This document shows, piece after piece, positions 14,668-23,866 of a DNA stretch of 64,000 nt. Position numbers and translations under genes: made by a program. The number at the start of each line of letters is the position of its first letter. Positions within the stretch are counted from its first letter, which is position 1. Location: the NCBI GenBank assembly GCA_017945845.1, contig CP072828.1:434001-498000 (forward strand), written 5' to 3'. Below the pieces are notes generated by a model. It was not told the origin of the DNA. It was given only the letters and a program-made list of their open reading frames with translations, and made no database searches. This stretch comes from Carnobacteriaceae bacterium zg-C25 (lineage in GTDB: Bacteria > Bacillota > Bacilli > Lactobacillales > Aerococcaceae).

Positions 14668-17096
14668 TGTTTGTTTCAAAAAAATGGTTAAATGAATTAA
14701 TAGATGTTTCAACGGTCAAGGCAAATGAATTAGCAGATAAATTGTCTACTACAGGTATTGAAGTAGAAGGCGTTGAAAATATAGCGAGTGGGTTAAAAAA
14801 CATTGTGGTTGGTTATACCCATGAAGTTGTTGATCATCCAGACTCTGATCACTTGCATATTTGCCAGGTTGAAGTTGGTGATGCGCATGTTGAAGGTGGC
14901 ATGCTACAAATTGTATGTGGTGCAAGTAATATTGCAGCGCATCAAAAAGTTATTGTCGCTTTACCTGGAGCGCGTATTGTTGACAATATTAAAATTAAAA
15001 AGGGCAAAATTCGTGGACAAGTTTCTAATGGAATGATTTGCTCGTTAGATGAATTGGGTGTGTCGAGTAATGTTGTACCAAAAGCGTATAGCGAAGGCAT
15101 TTTTGTGTTACCAGAAGATGCCCCAATTGGTGTAGATGCGATGGAGTATTTACAGTTGAACGATGATGTATTGGAATTATCGGTAACGGCTAACCGTGCA
15201 GATGCGTTAAGCATGTATGGTGTAGCGTATGAAGTCGGTGCCATTTTTGAAAAGACACCACATTTCCCGTCTAATCAAGCAAACGCCGATACAACAGATG
15301 TTGTTAAAAATTATATTGAAACCGTAAGTGTTGTCGATGATAGCCTTTCTGCTGTTTATTCGGTAGGTGTTGTAAAAGACGTGACCATTAAAGAAAGTCC
15401 CGTATGGTTACAGTCTACTTTAATGAAAATGGGCATTCGTCCATTGAACAATGTTGTTGATGTGACAAATTATATGTTGCTATTATACGGTCAACCAATG
15501 CACGCATTTGATGTGAACAAGTTAGGAAAGGACATTACCGTACGTTTAGCTAAAGAAAATGAACGTTTAGTGACGTTGGACGAACAAGAGCGTACATTAA
15601 CCATTGATGATATTGTGATTACGTCAAGTGATGTTCCGGTTGCACTAGCTGGAGTAATGGGCGGACATAATAGTGAAATTACAAATGATACAACGACCAT
15701 TGCATTAGAGGTAGCGTTATTTAATCCACAACGTGTGCGTGCTACATCTAAACGTCTTGGATTGCGTTCCGAATCAAGCGCCCGCTTTGAAAAAGGGATT
15801 CACGTGGATATGATGACACAAGCGATGAACCATGCGCTAGCGTTAATCGCTGAATTGGGTGAGGGTGTTGTTGTCAGTGAGCAAGCCGTTGTTCAAAATA
15901 AACAATTTAAAAGCGTTTGCGTTGATGTTTCTTTAGAAGAAATCAATCGTAAATTAGGTACGCAATTAACATTAGAAGATGTAGAGCATATTTTAGTGGA
16001 TCGTTTAGGATTTGGTATGACGTCATCCAATCATCAGTTGACAATCAGTGTGCCAACACGTCGATTTGATATTTCGATTGCTGCAGATGTTATTGAGGAA
16101 GTAGCACGAATTTATGGTTACGATCGATTGCCAAGCACATTGCCAACAACACCATCTATTCAAGGTGGGTTAAGTCCGTTACAACGTTATTTACGTTTAA
16201 CGCGTCGTTTAATGGAAAGTGTTGGTTATTCGCAAGTGATTTCGTATTCATTGACAAGTGAAGAAAAAGCGAACCGATTAGCTGAAAAGGCTAATGAGGG
16301 CATTCGATTAGCGATGCCGATGAGTGAAGAACGTAGTACATTGCGTCGTAGTTTATTAACGACGATGCTGGATATTGTTTCGTACAACGTTGCACGAAAC
16401 AATACGAATTTAGCATTGTATGAAACGGGGCGTGTTTTCTATCGTAGTGACTCACCAACACAAGCCGACGAAAAAGAACACGTTGCGCTTGTGTTAACAG
16501 GAAACGCTGTGGAAACGTCTTGGCAGGAAACTGCACGTGGTGTAGATTTTTATGACATAAAAGGTGCGTTAGATCGTTATTTTGAACAAGTCGGTATTGT
16601 CGAAAAAATTCGTTACGAAGCGACACAAAAAGAAGATATGCATCCGGGTCGAACAGCCAATATTGTCTTTAATGGTGAGGTCATTGGTTTTGTTGGGCAA
16701 TTGCATCCAAAAGTAGCACAACAATTAGATTTAAAAGATACGTACGTTGCAGAGTTTGCAATTGAACCGTTATTGCAACAGTTACCAGAAGCGTTAGTAC
16801 AAACAACGGTTCCAAAATTTCCAAGCATGACACGTGATGTGGCGTTATTAGTGGATAAACACGTCACAAATGCACAATTGGTTGATGTGATGTACGCGAA
16901 TGGCGGTCGTTATTTAAGTGATGTGACACTCTTTGACCTTTACCAAGGTGCTGGTATTGACGACGATAAAAAATCGTTGGCGTATCGTTTAACTTTTATG
17001 AATTTAGAAGCAACGTTAGTCGAGGAAGACATTACACGTCAAATGACAAATATTCAAGATGCCTTAATCGAACAAACGGGTGCAATCATTCGTTAA
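14667..17096 (+). CDS. pheT: Phenylalanine--tRNA ligase beta subunit
   Basis: 809-residue beta subunit: N-terminal OB/EMAP-like tRNA-binding domain (about 40-150, with VVGYTHEVVDHPDSDHL), B3/B4 editing domain (about 210-400, with RPLNNVVDVTNYMLLLYGQP), B5 domain and class II-like core, and C-terminal anticodon-binding domain with FPSMTRDVALLVD. Full length for the family. Coupled to pheS by TAATG and closed by a strong terminator. Confidence 0.98.
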   Translation: MFVSKKWLNELIDVSTVKANELADKLSTTGIEVEGVENIASGLKNIVVGYTHEVVDHPDSDHLHICQVEVGDAHVEGGMLQIVCGASNIAAHQKVIVALPGARIVDNIKIKKGKIRGQVSNGMICSLDELGVSSNVVPKAYSEGIFVLPEDAPIGVDAMEYLQLNDDVLELSVTANRADALSMYGVAYEVGAIFEKTPHFPSNQANADTTDVVKNYIETVSVVDDSLSAVYSVGVVKDVTIKESPVWLQSTLMKMGIRPLNNVVDVTNYMLLLYGQPMHAFDVNKLGKDITVRLAKENERLVTLDEQERTLTIDDIVITSSDVPVALAGVMGGHNSEITNDTTTIALEVALFNPQRVRATSKRLGLRSESSARFEKGIHVDMMTQAMNHALALIAELGEGVVVSEQAVVQNKQFKSVCVDVSLEEINRKLGTQLTLEDVEHILVDRLGFGMTSSNHQLTISVPTRRFDISIAADVIEEVARIYGYDRLPSTLPTTPSIQGGLSPLQRYLRLTRRLMESVGYSQVISYSLTSEEKANRLAEKANEGIRLAMPMSEERSTLRRSLLTTMLDIVSYNVARNNTNLALYETGRVFYRSDSPTQADEKEHVALVLTGNAVETSWQETARGVDFYDIKGALDRYFEQVGIVEKIRYEATQKEDMHPGRTANIVFNGEVIGFVGQLHPKVAQQLDLKDTYVAEFAIEPLLQQLPEALVQTTVPKFPSMTRDVALLVDKHVTNAQLVDVMYANGGRYLSDVTLFDLYQGAGIDDDKKSLAYRLTFMNLEATLVEEDITRQMTNIQDALIEQTGAIIR

Positions 17097-17106
17097 TCTA
17101 TACATG

Positions 17107-17148
17107 TATCAACTTCATTTGTTCAACAAATGGAGTTGATATTTTTTA
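17107..17148 (+). terminator. Terminator of pheST
   Basis: 15-pair stem TATCAACTTCATTTG (17107-17121) with its near-perfect complement at 17127-17141, loop TTCAA, then six T. Confidence 0.9.
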
Positions 17149-17173
17149 TACAATTTTAGTTTTTTAATCAAAC

Positions 17174-17202
17174 TTTCATTTTTTATTTTTTTGCAGTATA
17201 AT
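17174..17202 (+). promoter_or_regulatory. Promoter of the two-component system operon
   Basis: TTTCAT (17174-17179) and a perfect TATAAT (17197-17202), spacing 17, 30 bases before the ATG. Confidence 0.6.
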
Positions 17203-17231
17203 AGAACTAACAAAGTCTCATAGGAGGAGAT

Positions 17232-17933
17232 ATGGATAAAACAAGTAAAAAACGTATACTTATCATTGAAGATGAGAAAAATTTAGCGCGATTTGTTGAT
17301 TTAGAATTGCATCATGAAGGTTATGAAACCGTAATTTGCCATAATGGTCGTACAGGTTTGGAAACGGCGTTATCTCAAGATTTTGATGTGATTTTACTTG
17401 ATTTGATGTTACCCGAGTTAAACGGTTTAGAGGTTTGTCGTCGTATTCGTCCTGTTAAAGATACGCCGATTATTATTATGACGGCAAGAGATTCCGTTAT
17501 TGATCGTGTTTCGGGATTGGATCAGGGGGCAGATGATTATATTGTGAAACCGTTTGCGATTGAAGAGTTATTAGCGCGCTTACGTGCGTTGTTTAGACGC
17601 ATTGAAGTGAGTGAAGAATCCAAATCTTCAAAACAAACGTTAGTAACGTATAAAGATTTAACCATTGAAAAAGAAAATCGTATTGTTAAACGCGGTGATG
17701 AAATTATCGATTTAACAAAACGTGAATACGAATTATTACTGATCCTAATGGAAAATATCAATGTCGTCTTATCTCGTGATGTGTTATTAGAACGTGTTTG
17801 GGGCTATAAGCCAGAAGTAGAAACGAACGTTGTCGACGTCTATATTCGTTACTTACGTAATAAAATAGATGTTCCCGGACAAATCAGTTACGTTCAAACA
17901 GTGCGTGGTACCGGTTATGTTATCCGTTCTTAA
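17232..17933 (+). CDS. OmpR-family response regulator (ArlR/CovR-like)
   Basis: 233-residue response regulator. Receiver domain (residues 7-122) with the acidic pair in IIEDEKN, phospho-acceptor Asp57 in VILLDLMLPE, Thr/Ser in IIMTARD and Lys in DDYIVKPFA. The winged-helix domain (about 135-232) has LTKREYELLLILMENINVV, VWGY and the VRGTGYVI end. Closest in style to ArlR, LisR and CovR of Gram-positive cocci, which control virulence and surface functions; the exact orthology is inferred. GGAGGAGA precedes the ATG. It overlaps the kinase gene by 17 bases. Confidence 0.94.
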   Translation: MDKTSKKRILIIEDEKNLARFVDLELHHEGYETVICHNGRTGLETALSQDFDVILLDLMLPELNGLEVCRRIRPVKDTPIIIMTARDSVIDRVSGLDQGADDYIVKPFAIEELLARLRALFRRIEVSEESKSSKQTLVTYKDLTIEKENRIVKRGDEIIDLTKREYELLLILMENINVVLSRDVLLERVWGYKPEVETNVVDVYIRYLRNKIDVPGQISYVQTVRGTGYVIRS

Positions 17934-19440
17934 TCGAATTAAACAGTTAAACCGCTTATCTATTCGTTGGAAATGGACGTGGTTATTAAGTTTTGCGTTT
18001 ATTACGTTCTATTTGTTAATTTCATTTACGATGATTTTGGTGTTGCGACATAACCAATTCGAATCAGAAAAAGTGATTTCACAAAAATCTTCACAACAAA
18101 TTATTGCCTTTGTTGAAAAGGATAATTCGGTTCGTTCGCCGTTAGATTATGAACAGTTATTTAATCCCGACAAAGCGAATCGTGAATACGATTATTTATC
18201 GTCTACGTTACAACGCGACGGTGTACTAGGGCGTATTGTCGATGCTTCTGGTAAGGTGGTTTTTGAAAGTGCTGGTTTGCGTGGAGATGTGATTGAAAAT
18301 GCCTTTTTTAATCATCCGCAAGTCGTGATGTATCATGGCAAAGAAGCGATTATTATTACGCATTCATTGCAAATTGGTCAGCAAAGTCAACCGGGTTACG
18401 TTCAATTAGTGTATACACTTAAAAATTATCATGCACGCATTAATGAAATGTATCAAAATTATATTACCATCTCATTAATTGCTAGTGTGATATGTGTTGT
18501 ATTGGCATATGGCATATCGTTATATTTATTTTTACCCATTAAACATATGGCACAAACAATGGCGAGTTTAAAAGAAGATGCCGAGACGAAAAAACGGATG
18601 GATTTATCCAAACGCCGTTCAGATGAGTTGATGGAATTGTCTGTTGGTTTTAATGAATTATTAGATACAATGGATTTGTATATCAATCAACAAAAACAAT
18701 TCGTTGAAGATGTCTCACATGAATTACGAACCCCCGTTGCCATTGTAGAAGGGCATTTGAAATTGCTAAATCGCTGGGGAAAAAACGATCCCCAAGTTTT
18801 AGAAGAGTCGCTGCATGCCTCACTCAATGAAATTGAACGGATGAAAACACTTGTTCAAGAAATGTTAGATTTATCTAGAGCAGAGCAAGTCGGCATCAAT
18901 TATAAAAACGAAGTGACGGAAGTGTTGAGCCTTATCTACCAAATTCATCAAAATTTTGTTATAATAAATGAAGACTTTACGTTTACGTTAGAAATAGATG
19001 GCGATAAAAACAAAGAAATATTTGTACCTATTGCGCGACATCATTTAGAGCAAGTGTTTATCATTTTGTTGGATAATGCGGTAAAATATTCAACAGATAA
19101 ACCATACATTCATATTTCGTTATCGTCTACTGTAAATCACGTTCAAATTTCGATACAAGATTATGGTGAAGGTATTCGTGAAGAAGATATTGCTAAAGTT
19201 TTTGGACGTTTTTATCGTGTTGATAAAGCACGTTCAAGACATAAAGGTGGTAATGGGCTAGGTTTATCCATTGCTAAAGAATTAATTGAAGGGTATAAAG
19301 GGACAATTCACGTTGAGAGTGTAATCAACAGTGGTTCAATATTTAGAATTGAACTTCCCATTATTACCGATTCAACTAAAATAGCGCAAGCCAAGCAAAA
19401 AACACAGCAACATAAGGAGGGGAAACATGTCATTAATTGA
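17917..19440 (+). CDS. Sensor histidine kinase (ArlS/LisK/CovS-like)
   Basis: 507-residue membrane kinase partnered with the regulator upstream. Two membrane segments (about 17-43 and 180-205) enclose an extracytoplasmic domain; HAMP follows, then the H-box SHELRTPVAIVEGHLKLL with His268 and the ATPase domain with DNAVKYS, DYGEGI and GGNGLGLSIAKEL. The sequence after the H-box (LNRWGKNDPQVLEESL) is the ArlS/LisK/CovS type. The start is the ATG at 17917 inside the end of the regulator; an earlier in-frame ATG would lengthen the overlap. Kinase and regulator are expected to be made together. Confidence 0.93.
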   Translation: MLSVLNRIKQLNRLSIRWKWTWLLSFAFITFYLLISFTMILVLRHNQFESEKVISQKSSQQIIAFVEKDNSVRSPLDYEQLFNPDKANREYDYLSSTLQRDGVLGRIVDASGKVVFESAGLRGDVIENAFFNHPQVVMYHGKEAIIITHSLQIGQQSQPGYVQLVYTLKNYHARINEMYQNYITISLIASVICVVLAYGISLYLFLPIKHMAQTMASLKEDAETKKRMDLSKRRSDELMELSVGFNELLDTMDLYINQQKQFVEDVSHELRTPVAIVEGHLKLLNRWGKNDPQVLEESLHASLNEIERMKTLVQEMLDLSRAEQVGINYKNEVTEVLSLIYQIHQNFVIINEDFTFTLEIDGDKNKEIFVPIARHHLEQVFIILLDNAVKYSTDKPYIHISLSSTVNHVQISIQDYGEGIREEDIAKVFGRFYRVDKARSRHKGGNGLGLSIAKELIEGYKGTIHVESVINSGSIFRIELPIITDSTKIAQAKQKTQQHKEGKHVIN

Positions 19441-19840
19441 TATTTTATTAGCGTTACTACTTGTTGCGGTCATTGTATTAGTCGCTTTTATTATTTTGAC
19501 CGTTCAAAAAGTGACAAAAATTTTAGGTACGGTCAATGAAACAATGGGCGAAGTAAAACGTACAGTAAATGTCGTGACAAACGATGTAGACAATTTATCA
19601 GTTGAAGTGCAAGGATTATTGAATAAAAGTAACTTATTACTCAATGATATTAATGGAAAGTTAGAAAAAACAGATCCTTTATTTACGGCTATTGGTGATG
19701 TGGGTGTGAGTGTTTCAGACATTAATCGCACAGCTAACTTAGCGGCAAAACGTTTTACGGTAAAACGTCAAACAAGAAACAATTCAGTCGTCAAAACGGC
19801 TAGTTCTTTAAATAGAATTATTAGACAATTCAAAAAATAG
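19427..19840 (+). CDS. DUF948-family membrane-anchored protein
   Basis: 137-residue protein with one N-terminal membrane segment (about residues 4-26) and a long helical tail full of V, N and T, as in DUF948 proteins (general stress protein YtxG-like). AAGGAGGGGAA precedes the ATG, which overlaps the end of the kinase gene by 14 bases. It is followed after six bases by a YtxH-like gene; DUF948 and YtxH genes are often neighbours. Function unknown, probably envelope or stress related. Confidence 0.85.
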   Translation: MSLIDILLALLLVAVIVLVAFIILTVQKVTKILGTVNETMGEVKRTVNVVTNDVDNLSVEVQGLLNKSNLLLNDINGKLEKTDPLFTAIGDVGVSVSDINRTANLAAKRFTVKRQTRNNSVVKTASSLNRIIRQFKK

Positions 19841-19852
19841 GAGGAATTGAAT

Positions 19853-20206
19853 ATGTGTAAAAAATTTGTTCCAGGATTAATTGTAGGTGCATTAGTTGGT
19901 GCAGGAATTGCTTTATTGGTTACACCAAAATCAGGCAAAGAACTGCGTGAAGATTTATTGGATAAATCAGAAGACTTAAAAGCTATTGCGTTAGATTACA
20001 TGGAGTTATTAACGGTTAAAGGTGAAGAGTTGTTGACAGCAACTAAAGATACAACCGATTCATTAGTTGAAAAATTCAATGATAAAAAAGATGAATTAGC
20101 GGATACGTTGGCAGAAAAAACAGATGCATTAACAGAAGCGCTTAATGACAAAAAAGAAGCATTAACTGCAAAACTTTCCGAAGTAACTGAAAAAGTATCA
20201 CAATAA
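19853..20206 (+). CDS. YtxH-domain protein
   Basis: 117-residue protein: one glycine-rich hydrophobic segment (FVPGLIVGALVGAGIALLV), the YtxH motif TPKSGKELREDL, then a long charged helix with near-repeats of ADTLAEKTDALTEALNDKKE (about residues 80-105), probably a coiled coil. The ATG at 19853 fits TAGGAGG with 8-base spacing; an in-frame TTG six bases earlier lies too close to that site. Partner of the preceding DUF948 gene; function unknown. Confidence 0.85.
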   Translation: MCKKFVPGLIVGALVGAGIALLVTPKSGKELREDLLDKSEDLKAIALDYMELLTVKGEELLTATKDTTDSLVEKFNDKKDELADTLAEKTDALTEALNDKKEALTAKLSEVTEKVSQ

Positions 20207-20224
20207 TAGATGACTAATCCATGA

Positions 20225-20250
20225 AAGAGAGTCGTATGATTCTCTTTTTT
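20225..20250 (+). terminator. Terminator before rsgA
   Basis: Stem AGAGAGTC/GATTCTCT with a G-U pair, loop GTAT, then six T. It separates the two-component operon from rsgA, whose ATG lies only 17 bases further. Confidence 0.75.
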
Positions 20251-20266
20251 GTATTTTGAGGAAAAC

Positions 20267-21145
20267 ATGAAAACAGGACAAATTGTAAAAGCGTTAAGCG
20301 GATTTTATTATATTTTGAGTGATAATGAAATTTATCAAACGAGAGGTCGGGGAAAATTTAGAAAGCAACAATTTTCGCCTTTGGTGGGGGACATTGTTGA
20401 TTTTGATTATACGAATCAAAAAGAAGGGCGTATTTTAGATGTGCATTCGAGAAAAAATGAAATGATTAGACCGTCTATTGCCAATATTGATTGTGCTGTC
20501 ATTGTGATGTCTGTTGTTGAACCGAATTTTTCATTGAATTTATTGGATCGTTATATTGTCACGTTAGAAAAAAATAATATCGCCCCAATTATTTATGTGA
20601 GTAAGGGGGATTTATCACCTGTTACACCAGAAATGATGGACATGCTAAATCATTATGAACAGATGGGATACCCTGTTGTTTTAGGGCATGAAGACAATGC
20701 GTTTGAAAATCTTCAGCAACAATTAAAATCTAAATTGTCTGTTTTAATGGGACAATCGGGTGCAGGGAAATCAACGCTGTTAAATCAATTGTTACCCACA
20801 TTGCAACTTGAAACGGCTGAAATTTCGAGTTATTTAAATCGTGGGAAGCATACGACACGTCACGTTGAAATTCATGATGTGAACGGTTGCTATATTGCGG
20901 ATACCCCTGGATTTAGTGCGATTGATTTAAGTGACATTACACTAACGGAGTTGCCTACGTATTTTGAAGATTTCAATCATTTATCAAACAATTGTCGTTT
21001 TCGTGGGTGTGTGCATTTAAATGAACCGGGATGTGCTGTTAAAGAAGCTTTAAATTCATCTTATCCGTTGACACAACGGTATCAAAATTATTTACAATTT
21101 AGACAAGAAATTGAATTGCGACCAATACAATATGGTAAAAAATAA
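20267..21145 (+). CDS. rsgA: Ribosome small subunit biogenesis GTPase RsgA
   Basis: 292-residue circularly permuted GTPase that helps 30S maturation. OB fold at the N-terminus (about 1-65), then G4 YVSKGD-like, G1 GQSGAGKSTLLN (about residue 165), G3 DTPGFSA, and the C-terminal zinc site CRFRGCVHLNEPGC. The ATG at 20267 follows GAGGAAAAC; a TTG 18 bases earlier is less likely. It is followed by rpe and thiN, the usual order downstream of prkC, but here the stp-prkC pair lies 20 kb away. Confidence 0.96.
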   Translation: MKTGQIVKALSGFYYILSDNEIYQTRGRGKFRKQQFSPLVGDIVDFDYTNQKEGRILDVHSRKNEMIRPSIANIDCAVIVMSVVEPNFSLNLLDRYIVTLEKNNIAPIIYVSKGDLSPVTPEMMDMLNHYEQMGYPVVLGHEDNAFENLQQQLKSKLSVLMGQSGAGKSTLLNQLLPTLQLETAEISSYLNRGKHTTRHVEIHDVNGCYIADTPGFSAIDLSDITLTELPTYFEDFNHLSNNCRFRGCVHLNEPGCAVKEALNSSYPLTQRYQNYLQFRQEIELRPIQYGKK

Positions 21146-21169
21146 TATTTGGAAAATAGGAGAAACAAA

Positions 21170-21814
21170 ATGAAAATTGCTCCCTCAATTTTAAGTGCAG
21201 ATTTTGCGAATTTACAACGTGATGTGGAATTGGTAGCCTCTTTAGGTGCTGACTTAATTCATATTGATGCAATGGATGGACAGTTTGTTCCTAATATTAC
21301 TTTAGGGCCGAATGTTGTGTCTGCTTTACGAAAAGTAACGACGTTACCATTAGATGTTCATTTAATGATTGATCAACCTGAACGATTTATTGATGCGTTC
21401 GCAAAAGCGGGTGCAGATTACATTACAGTTCACGTTGAAGCAACGAAACATTTACATCGTGTGTTACAACAAATTAAAGGGCATCATATTAAGTGTGGTG
21501 TGGTCATCAATCCCGCTACACCAGTAAGTTTAATCGAACCTGTTTTAAACCAAGTGGATATGGTGTTAGTGATGACGGTTAATCCCGGTTTTGGTGGGCA
21601 AAGTTTTATTGTTGAAACGCTAGATAAAGTGAAACAGTTAAATGCATTACGTCAAGAAAAAGGATACGACTATTTAATAGAAGTAGACGGCGGCATTAAC
21701 GATAAAACGGCAAAATGGTGCAAAGACGCTGGCGTGGACATTGCCGTTGCGGGATCATATATTTATGATGCCAAAGACGTTAAAGTGGCGATAGATCGTT
21801 TAAAAGAGGCGTAA
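21170..21814 (+). CDS. rpe: Ribulose-phosphate 3-epimerase
   Basis: 214-residue TIM-barrel enzyme interconverting ribulose-5-P and xylulose-5-P in the pentose phosphate pathway. Visible are IAPSILSADFANLQ, the metal-site HIDAMDGQFVPNI, DVHLMI, MTVNPGFGGQ and EVDGGIN. AGGAG precedes the ATG at 21170; the frame is open seven codons upstream without a ribosome site. Confidence 0.97.
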   Translation: MKIAPSILSADFANLQRDVELVASLGADLIHIDAMDGQFVPNITLGPNVVSALRKVTTLPLDVHLMIDQPERFIDAFAKAGADYITVHVEATKHLHRVLQQIKGHHIKCGVVINPATPVSLIEPVLNQVDMVLVMTVNPGFGGQSFIVETLDKVKQLNALRQEKGYDYLIEVDGGINDKTAKWCKDAGVDIAVAGSYIYDAKDVKVAIDRLKEA

Positions 21815-21815
21815 T

Positions 21816-22451
21816 ATGGGTGTGAAAATGACGTTTTATGCTGGGAATAAGCTTCCTTTTTGCCAGCAGTTTAACGAATACGATTTTGATGTTTTAATTG
21901 GTGTCGATGGTGGCGCTAAATTGCTCATTGATCATGGCTACACTTTAGATTATGCCATTGGTGATTTTGATTCGGTGACGGTACAAAACGCTACTGAAGT
22001 GGTGGTGTTACCTGCTGAGAAAGATGATACCGATTTACAATATGCACTTAGCTATATGATTGAACAGTATGGTTGGGAAAATATTGATGAAATCAATATT
22101 TTTGGTGCGCTCAATGGAAAGCGTTTGGATCATACGTTATGCAATGTTTGGTTGGTTTTTGAAGAACGATTTTTCAATGTGTTGCACAAAATCAAATTGA
22201 TCGATGACACCAATACGATGCAATTTTTATTGCCGGGAAAACATGTCTTAACAAAGCAAGCAGATAAACGTTACTTATCATTTATTAGTGTGGAGCCGAT
22301 ACAACACCTCACGTTGAAAAATGTCAAATACCCGCTACTAGAAAGAGATTTACAACAGAGCGTTGCTTATATTAGTAACGAGTTTGTGGACGAGACGATG
22401 TGTGTGTCGTTTTCAAAAGGAAAAATAATTGTATTACAAACAAAGGATTAA
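21816..22451 (+). CDS. thiN: Thiamine pyrophosphokinase
   Basis: 211-residue enzyme making thiamine pyrophosphate from thiamine and ATP. Family blocks: [13 protein letters not shown] (about residue 29), [21 protein letters not shown] and [14 protein letters not shown]; the C-terminal beta domain is the thiamine-binding part. The start at 21816 follows GAGG; a second ATG at 21828 is possible. It is the third gene of the rsgA-rpe-thiN unit. Confidence 0.93.
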   Translation: MGVKMTFYAGNKLPFCQQFNEYDFDVLIGVDGGAKLLIDHGYTLDYAIGDFDSVTVQNATEVVVLPAEKDDTDLQYALSYMIEQYGWENIDEINIFGALNGKRLDHTLCNVWLVFEERFFNVLHKIKLIDDTNTMQFLLPGKHVLTKQADKRYLSFISVEPIQHLTLKNVKYPLLERDLQQSVAYISNEFVDETMCVSFSKGKIIVLQTKD

Positions 22452-22453
22452 AA

Positions 22454-22702
22454 ATGTTATCAAAAGAAAAATTAGCAAGAATTAACGAGTTGGCAAAAAA
22501 ATCAAAGGTACAAGAGTTGTCAGCCGACGAAAAAATGGAGCAACAAGCGTTGCGCAGTGAATATTTAGAGACGTTTAGAAAAGGGATGCGTCATCATATC
22601 GAGGGGTTAAAATTCATTGATCCTGAAGGTACGGATGTAACGCCTGAAAAGTTAAAGCAAATTCAAAAAGAAAAAGGATTACACAATCGCCATGTTGAAT
22701 AA
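22454..22702 (+). CDS. UPF0291 (DUF896, YnzC-like) protein
   Basis: 82-residue helical protein of the DUF896 family: [33 protein letters not shown] and the end [16 protein letters not shown] are typical. AAAGGA precedes the ATG two bases after thiN. Family function is poorly known (a Bacillus member is in the SOS regulon). Its last 11 bases overlap the next gene. Confidence 0.9.
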   Translation: MLSKEKLARINELAKKSKVQELSADEKMEQQALRSEYLETFRKGMRHHIEGLKFIDPEGTDVTPEKLKQIQKEKGLHNRHVE

Positions 22703-23231
22703 ATTGCATGAATTATATCGTGATCATCCCGAAATGCCGTACATTAGTCCGGAACGTGATGTTGAGGCGTTTTTAAAAAAAGTTCCTGTAAAATTAGTGA
22801 GTAAATTGTACATGACGCGTTTAGAAAATGGGTTGTTGCCGGGGGACATTATGATATTGTGGCGTGTCAATTTTGGAACATTTACAACTGAAATGCCGTA
22901 TTCAAAATATTTTGAATATACGTATGGGATTGATGGACCAGCACGCATGAAGCAATTAATTAAAGATGGTTATGTGCTTTTAGAATCGGTATTTGATTCG
23001 TTAGATCACATCAATAGCGCGCAAGTTAAAGCGTTACTCAAAGAAAAGCAAGTGACGGGATTATCAAAAATGAAACGTGATGAGTTGGATGAAACGCTTA
23101 AATTGCATTACACCGAAGATGAATTAGCAAATAAAATCACAATTCGTGGCTATTGCTTAACTGAAAAAGGCAAACAGGCATTGAAAGAAGGACAGTGGGT
23201 TGTCGATAAACACCCGAAAAAAACGTTTTAA
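22692..23231 (+). CDS. Conserved hypothetical protein with SAP-like segment
   Basis: 179-residue soluble protein. The first half ([19 protein letters not shown], then [16 protein letters not shown] and FEYTYGIDG) is unknown to me. Residues about 115-140 ([23 protein letters not shown]) look like a SAP-type DNA-binding helix-extension-helix, and [11 protein letters not shown] near the end resembles a regulator wing. It overlaps the DUF896 gene, so the two are co-translated. A nucleic-acid role is a weak inference. Confidence 0.75.
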   Translation: MLNKLHELYRDHPEMPYISPERDVEAFLKKVPVKLVSKLYMTRLENGLLPGDIMILWRVNFGTFTTEMPYSKYFEYTYGIDGPARMKQLIKDGYVLLESVFDSLDHINSAQVKALLKEKQVTGLSKMKRDELDETLKLHYTEDELANKITIRGYCLTEKGKQALKEGQWVVDKHPKKTF

Positions 23232-23263
23232 AAATAATTGATGTATAAAATTTGAGGCGTATC

Positions 23264-23353
23264 ATGGAAAAAGTGTATAAGCGATTGTCGCATAAGTGGG
23301 TTTATATCGCTATAATGATCATTAGCGGTATGTTGACACATGGTTTTATATGA
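23264..23353 (+). CDS. Small membrane protein candidate, 29 residues
   Basis: ATG at 23264 follows TTGAGG with 7-base spacing and opens 29 codons: MEKVYKRLSHKWVYIAIMII then SGMLTHGFI. A basic head followed by one membrane segment is the usual design of a real small membrane protein. It lies between the SAP-like protein and the yneF promoter, with no other gene in the gap. Real translation is not proven. Confidence 0.4.
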   Translation: MEKVYKRLSHKWVYIAIMIISGMLTHGFI

Positions 23354-23394
23354 TGGCTATTTTTGAAACTGTATTTAAAAGGATATGAAAATAA

Positions 23395-23423
23395 TTGAAA
23401 TTTTTTATAAATTTATGTAAAAT
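23395..23423 (+). promoter_or_regulatory. Promoter of yneF
   Basis: TTGAAA (23395-23400) and TAAAAT (23418-23423), spacing 17, 35 bases before the ATG. Confidence 0.6.
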
Positions 23424-23458
23424 ATGAACATATTGACTTTAAGAAATGAGGAAAACGT

Positions 23459-23695
23459 ATGGAACCAGTATTCGTAGTATTGATTGCATTACTTGCAGCA
23501 GCACTAGGAGCTGTCGGTGGATTTTTCATTGCACGTCGTTCAATGATGAAATATTTTGAAGAAAACCCACCGATTGATGACAATATGATTCGTACAATGA
23601 TGGCACAAATGGGACAAAAACCTTCTGAAAAGAAAGTACAACAAATTGTGCAATCTATGCGTATGCAATCAAAACGTAAATCATCTAAAAAGTAA
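23459..23695 (+). CDS. yneF: UPF0154 family membrane protein YneF
   Basis: 78-residue protein with one N-terminal membrane segment (VFVVLIALLAAALGAVGGFF) followed by ARRSMMKYFEENPPIDDNMIRTMMAQMGQKPSEKK, the family signature. Function unknown; conserved across Firmicutes. GAGGAAAAC precedes the ATG. Monocistronic with its own promoter and terminator. Confidence 0.93.
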   Translation: MEPVFVVLIALLAAALGAVGGFFIARRSMMKYFEENPPIDDNMIRTMMAQMGQKPSEKKVQQIVQSMRMQSKRKSSKK

Positions 23696-23706
23696 TTTTG
23701 TATTAG

Positions 23707-23742
23707 AAAACTGTTGATAACACGTGTATCAACAGTTTTTTC
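23707..23742 (+). terminator. Terminator of yneF
   Basis: Stem AAACTGTTGATA with TATCAACAGTTT, loop ACACGTG, followed by T-run. Confidence 0.9.
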
Positions 23743-23799
23743 TTTCAGTATAAAATAGAAAGCGTTTGACGATTTTTAACGTCTATGCTCTTTATTTAT

Positions 23800-23828
23800 T
23801 TGACATCACTCATAGAGTCAATTATTAT
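23800..23828 (+). promoter_or_regulatory. Promoter of topA
   Basis: TTGACA (23800-23805) and TATTAT (23823-23828), spacing 17, about 40 bases before the preferred topA start. Confidence 0.65.
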
Positions 23829-23866
23829 GAATAACGATGAATATGGGAACAAAGATAGGGAAAAAG

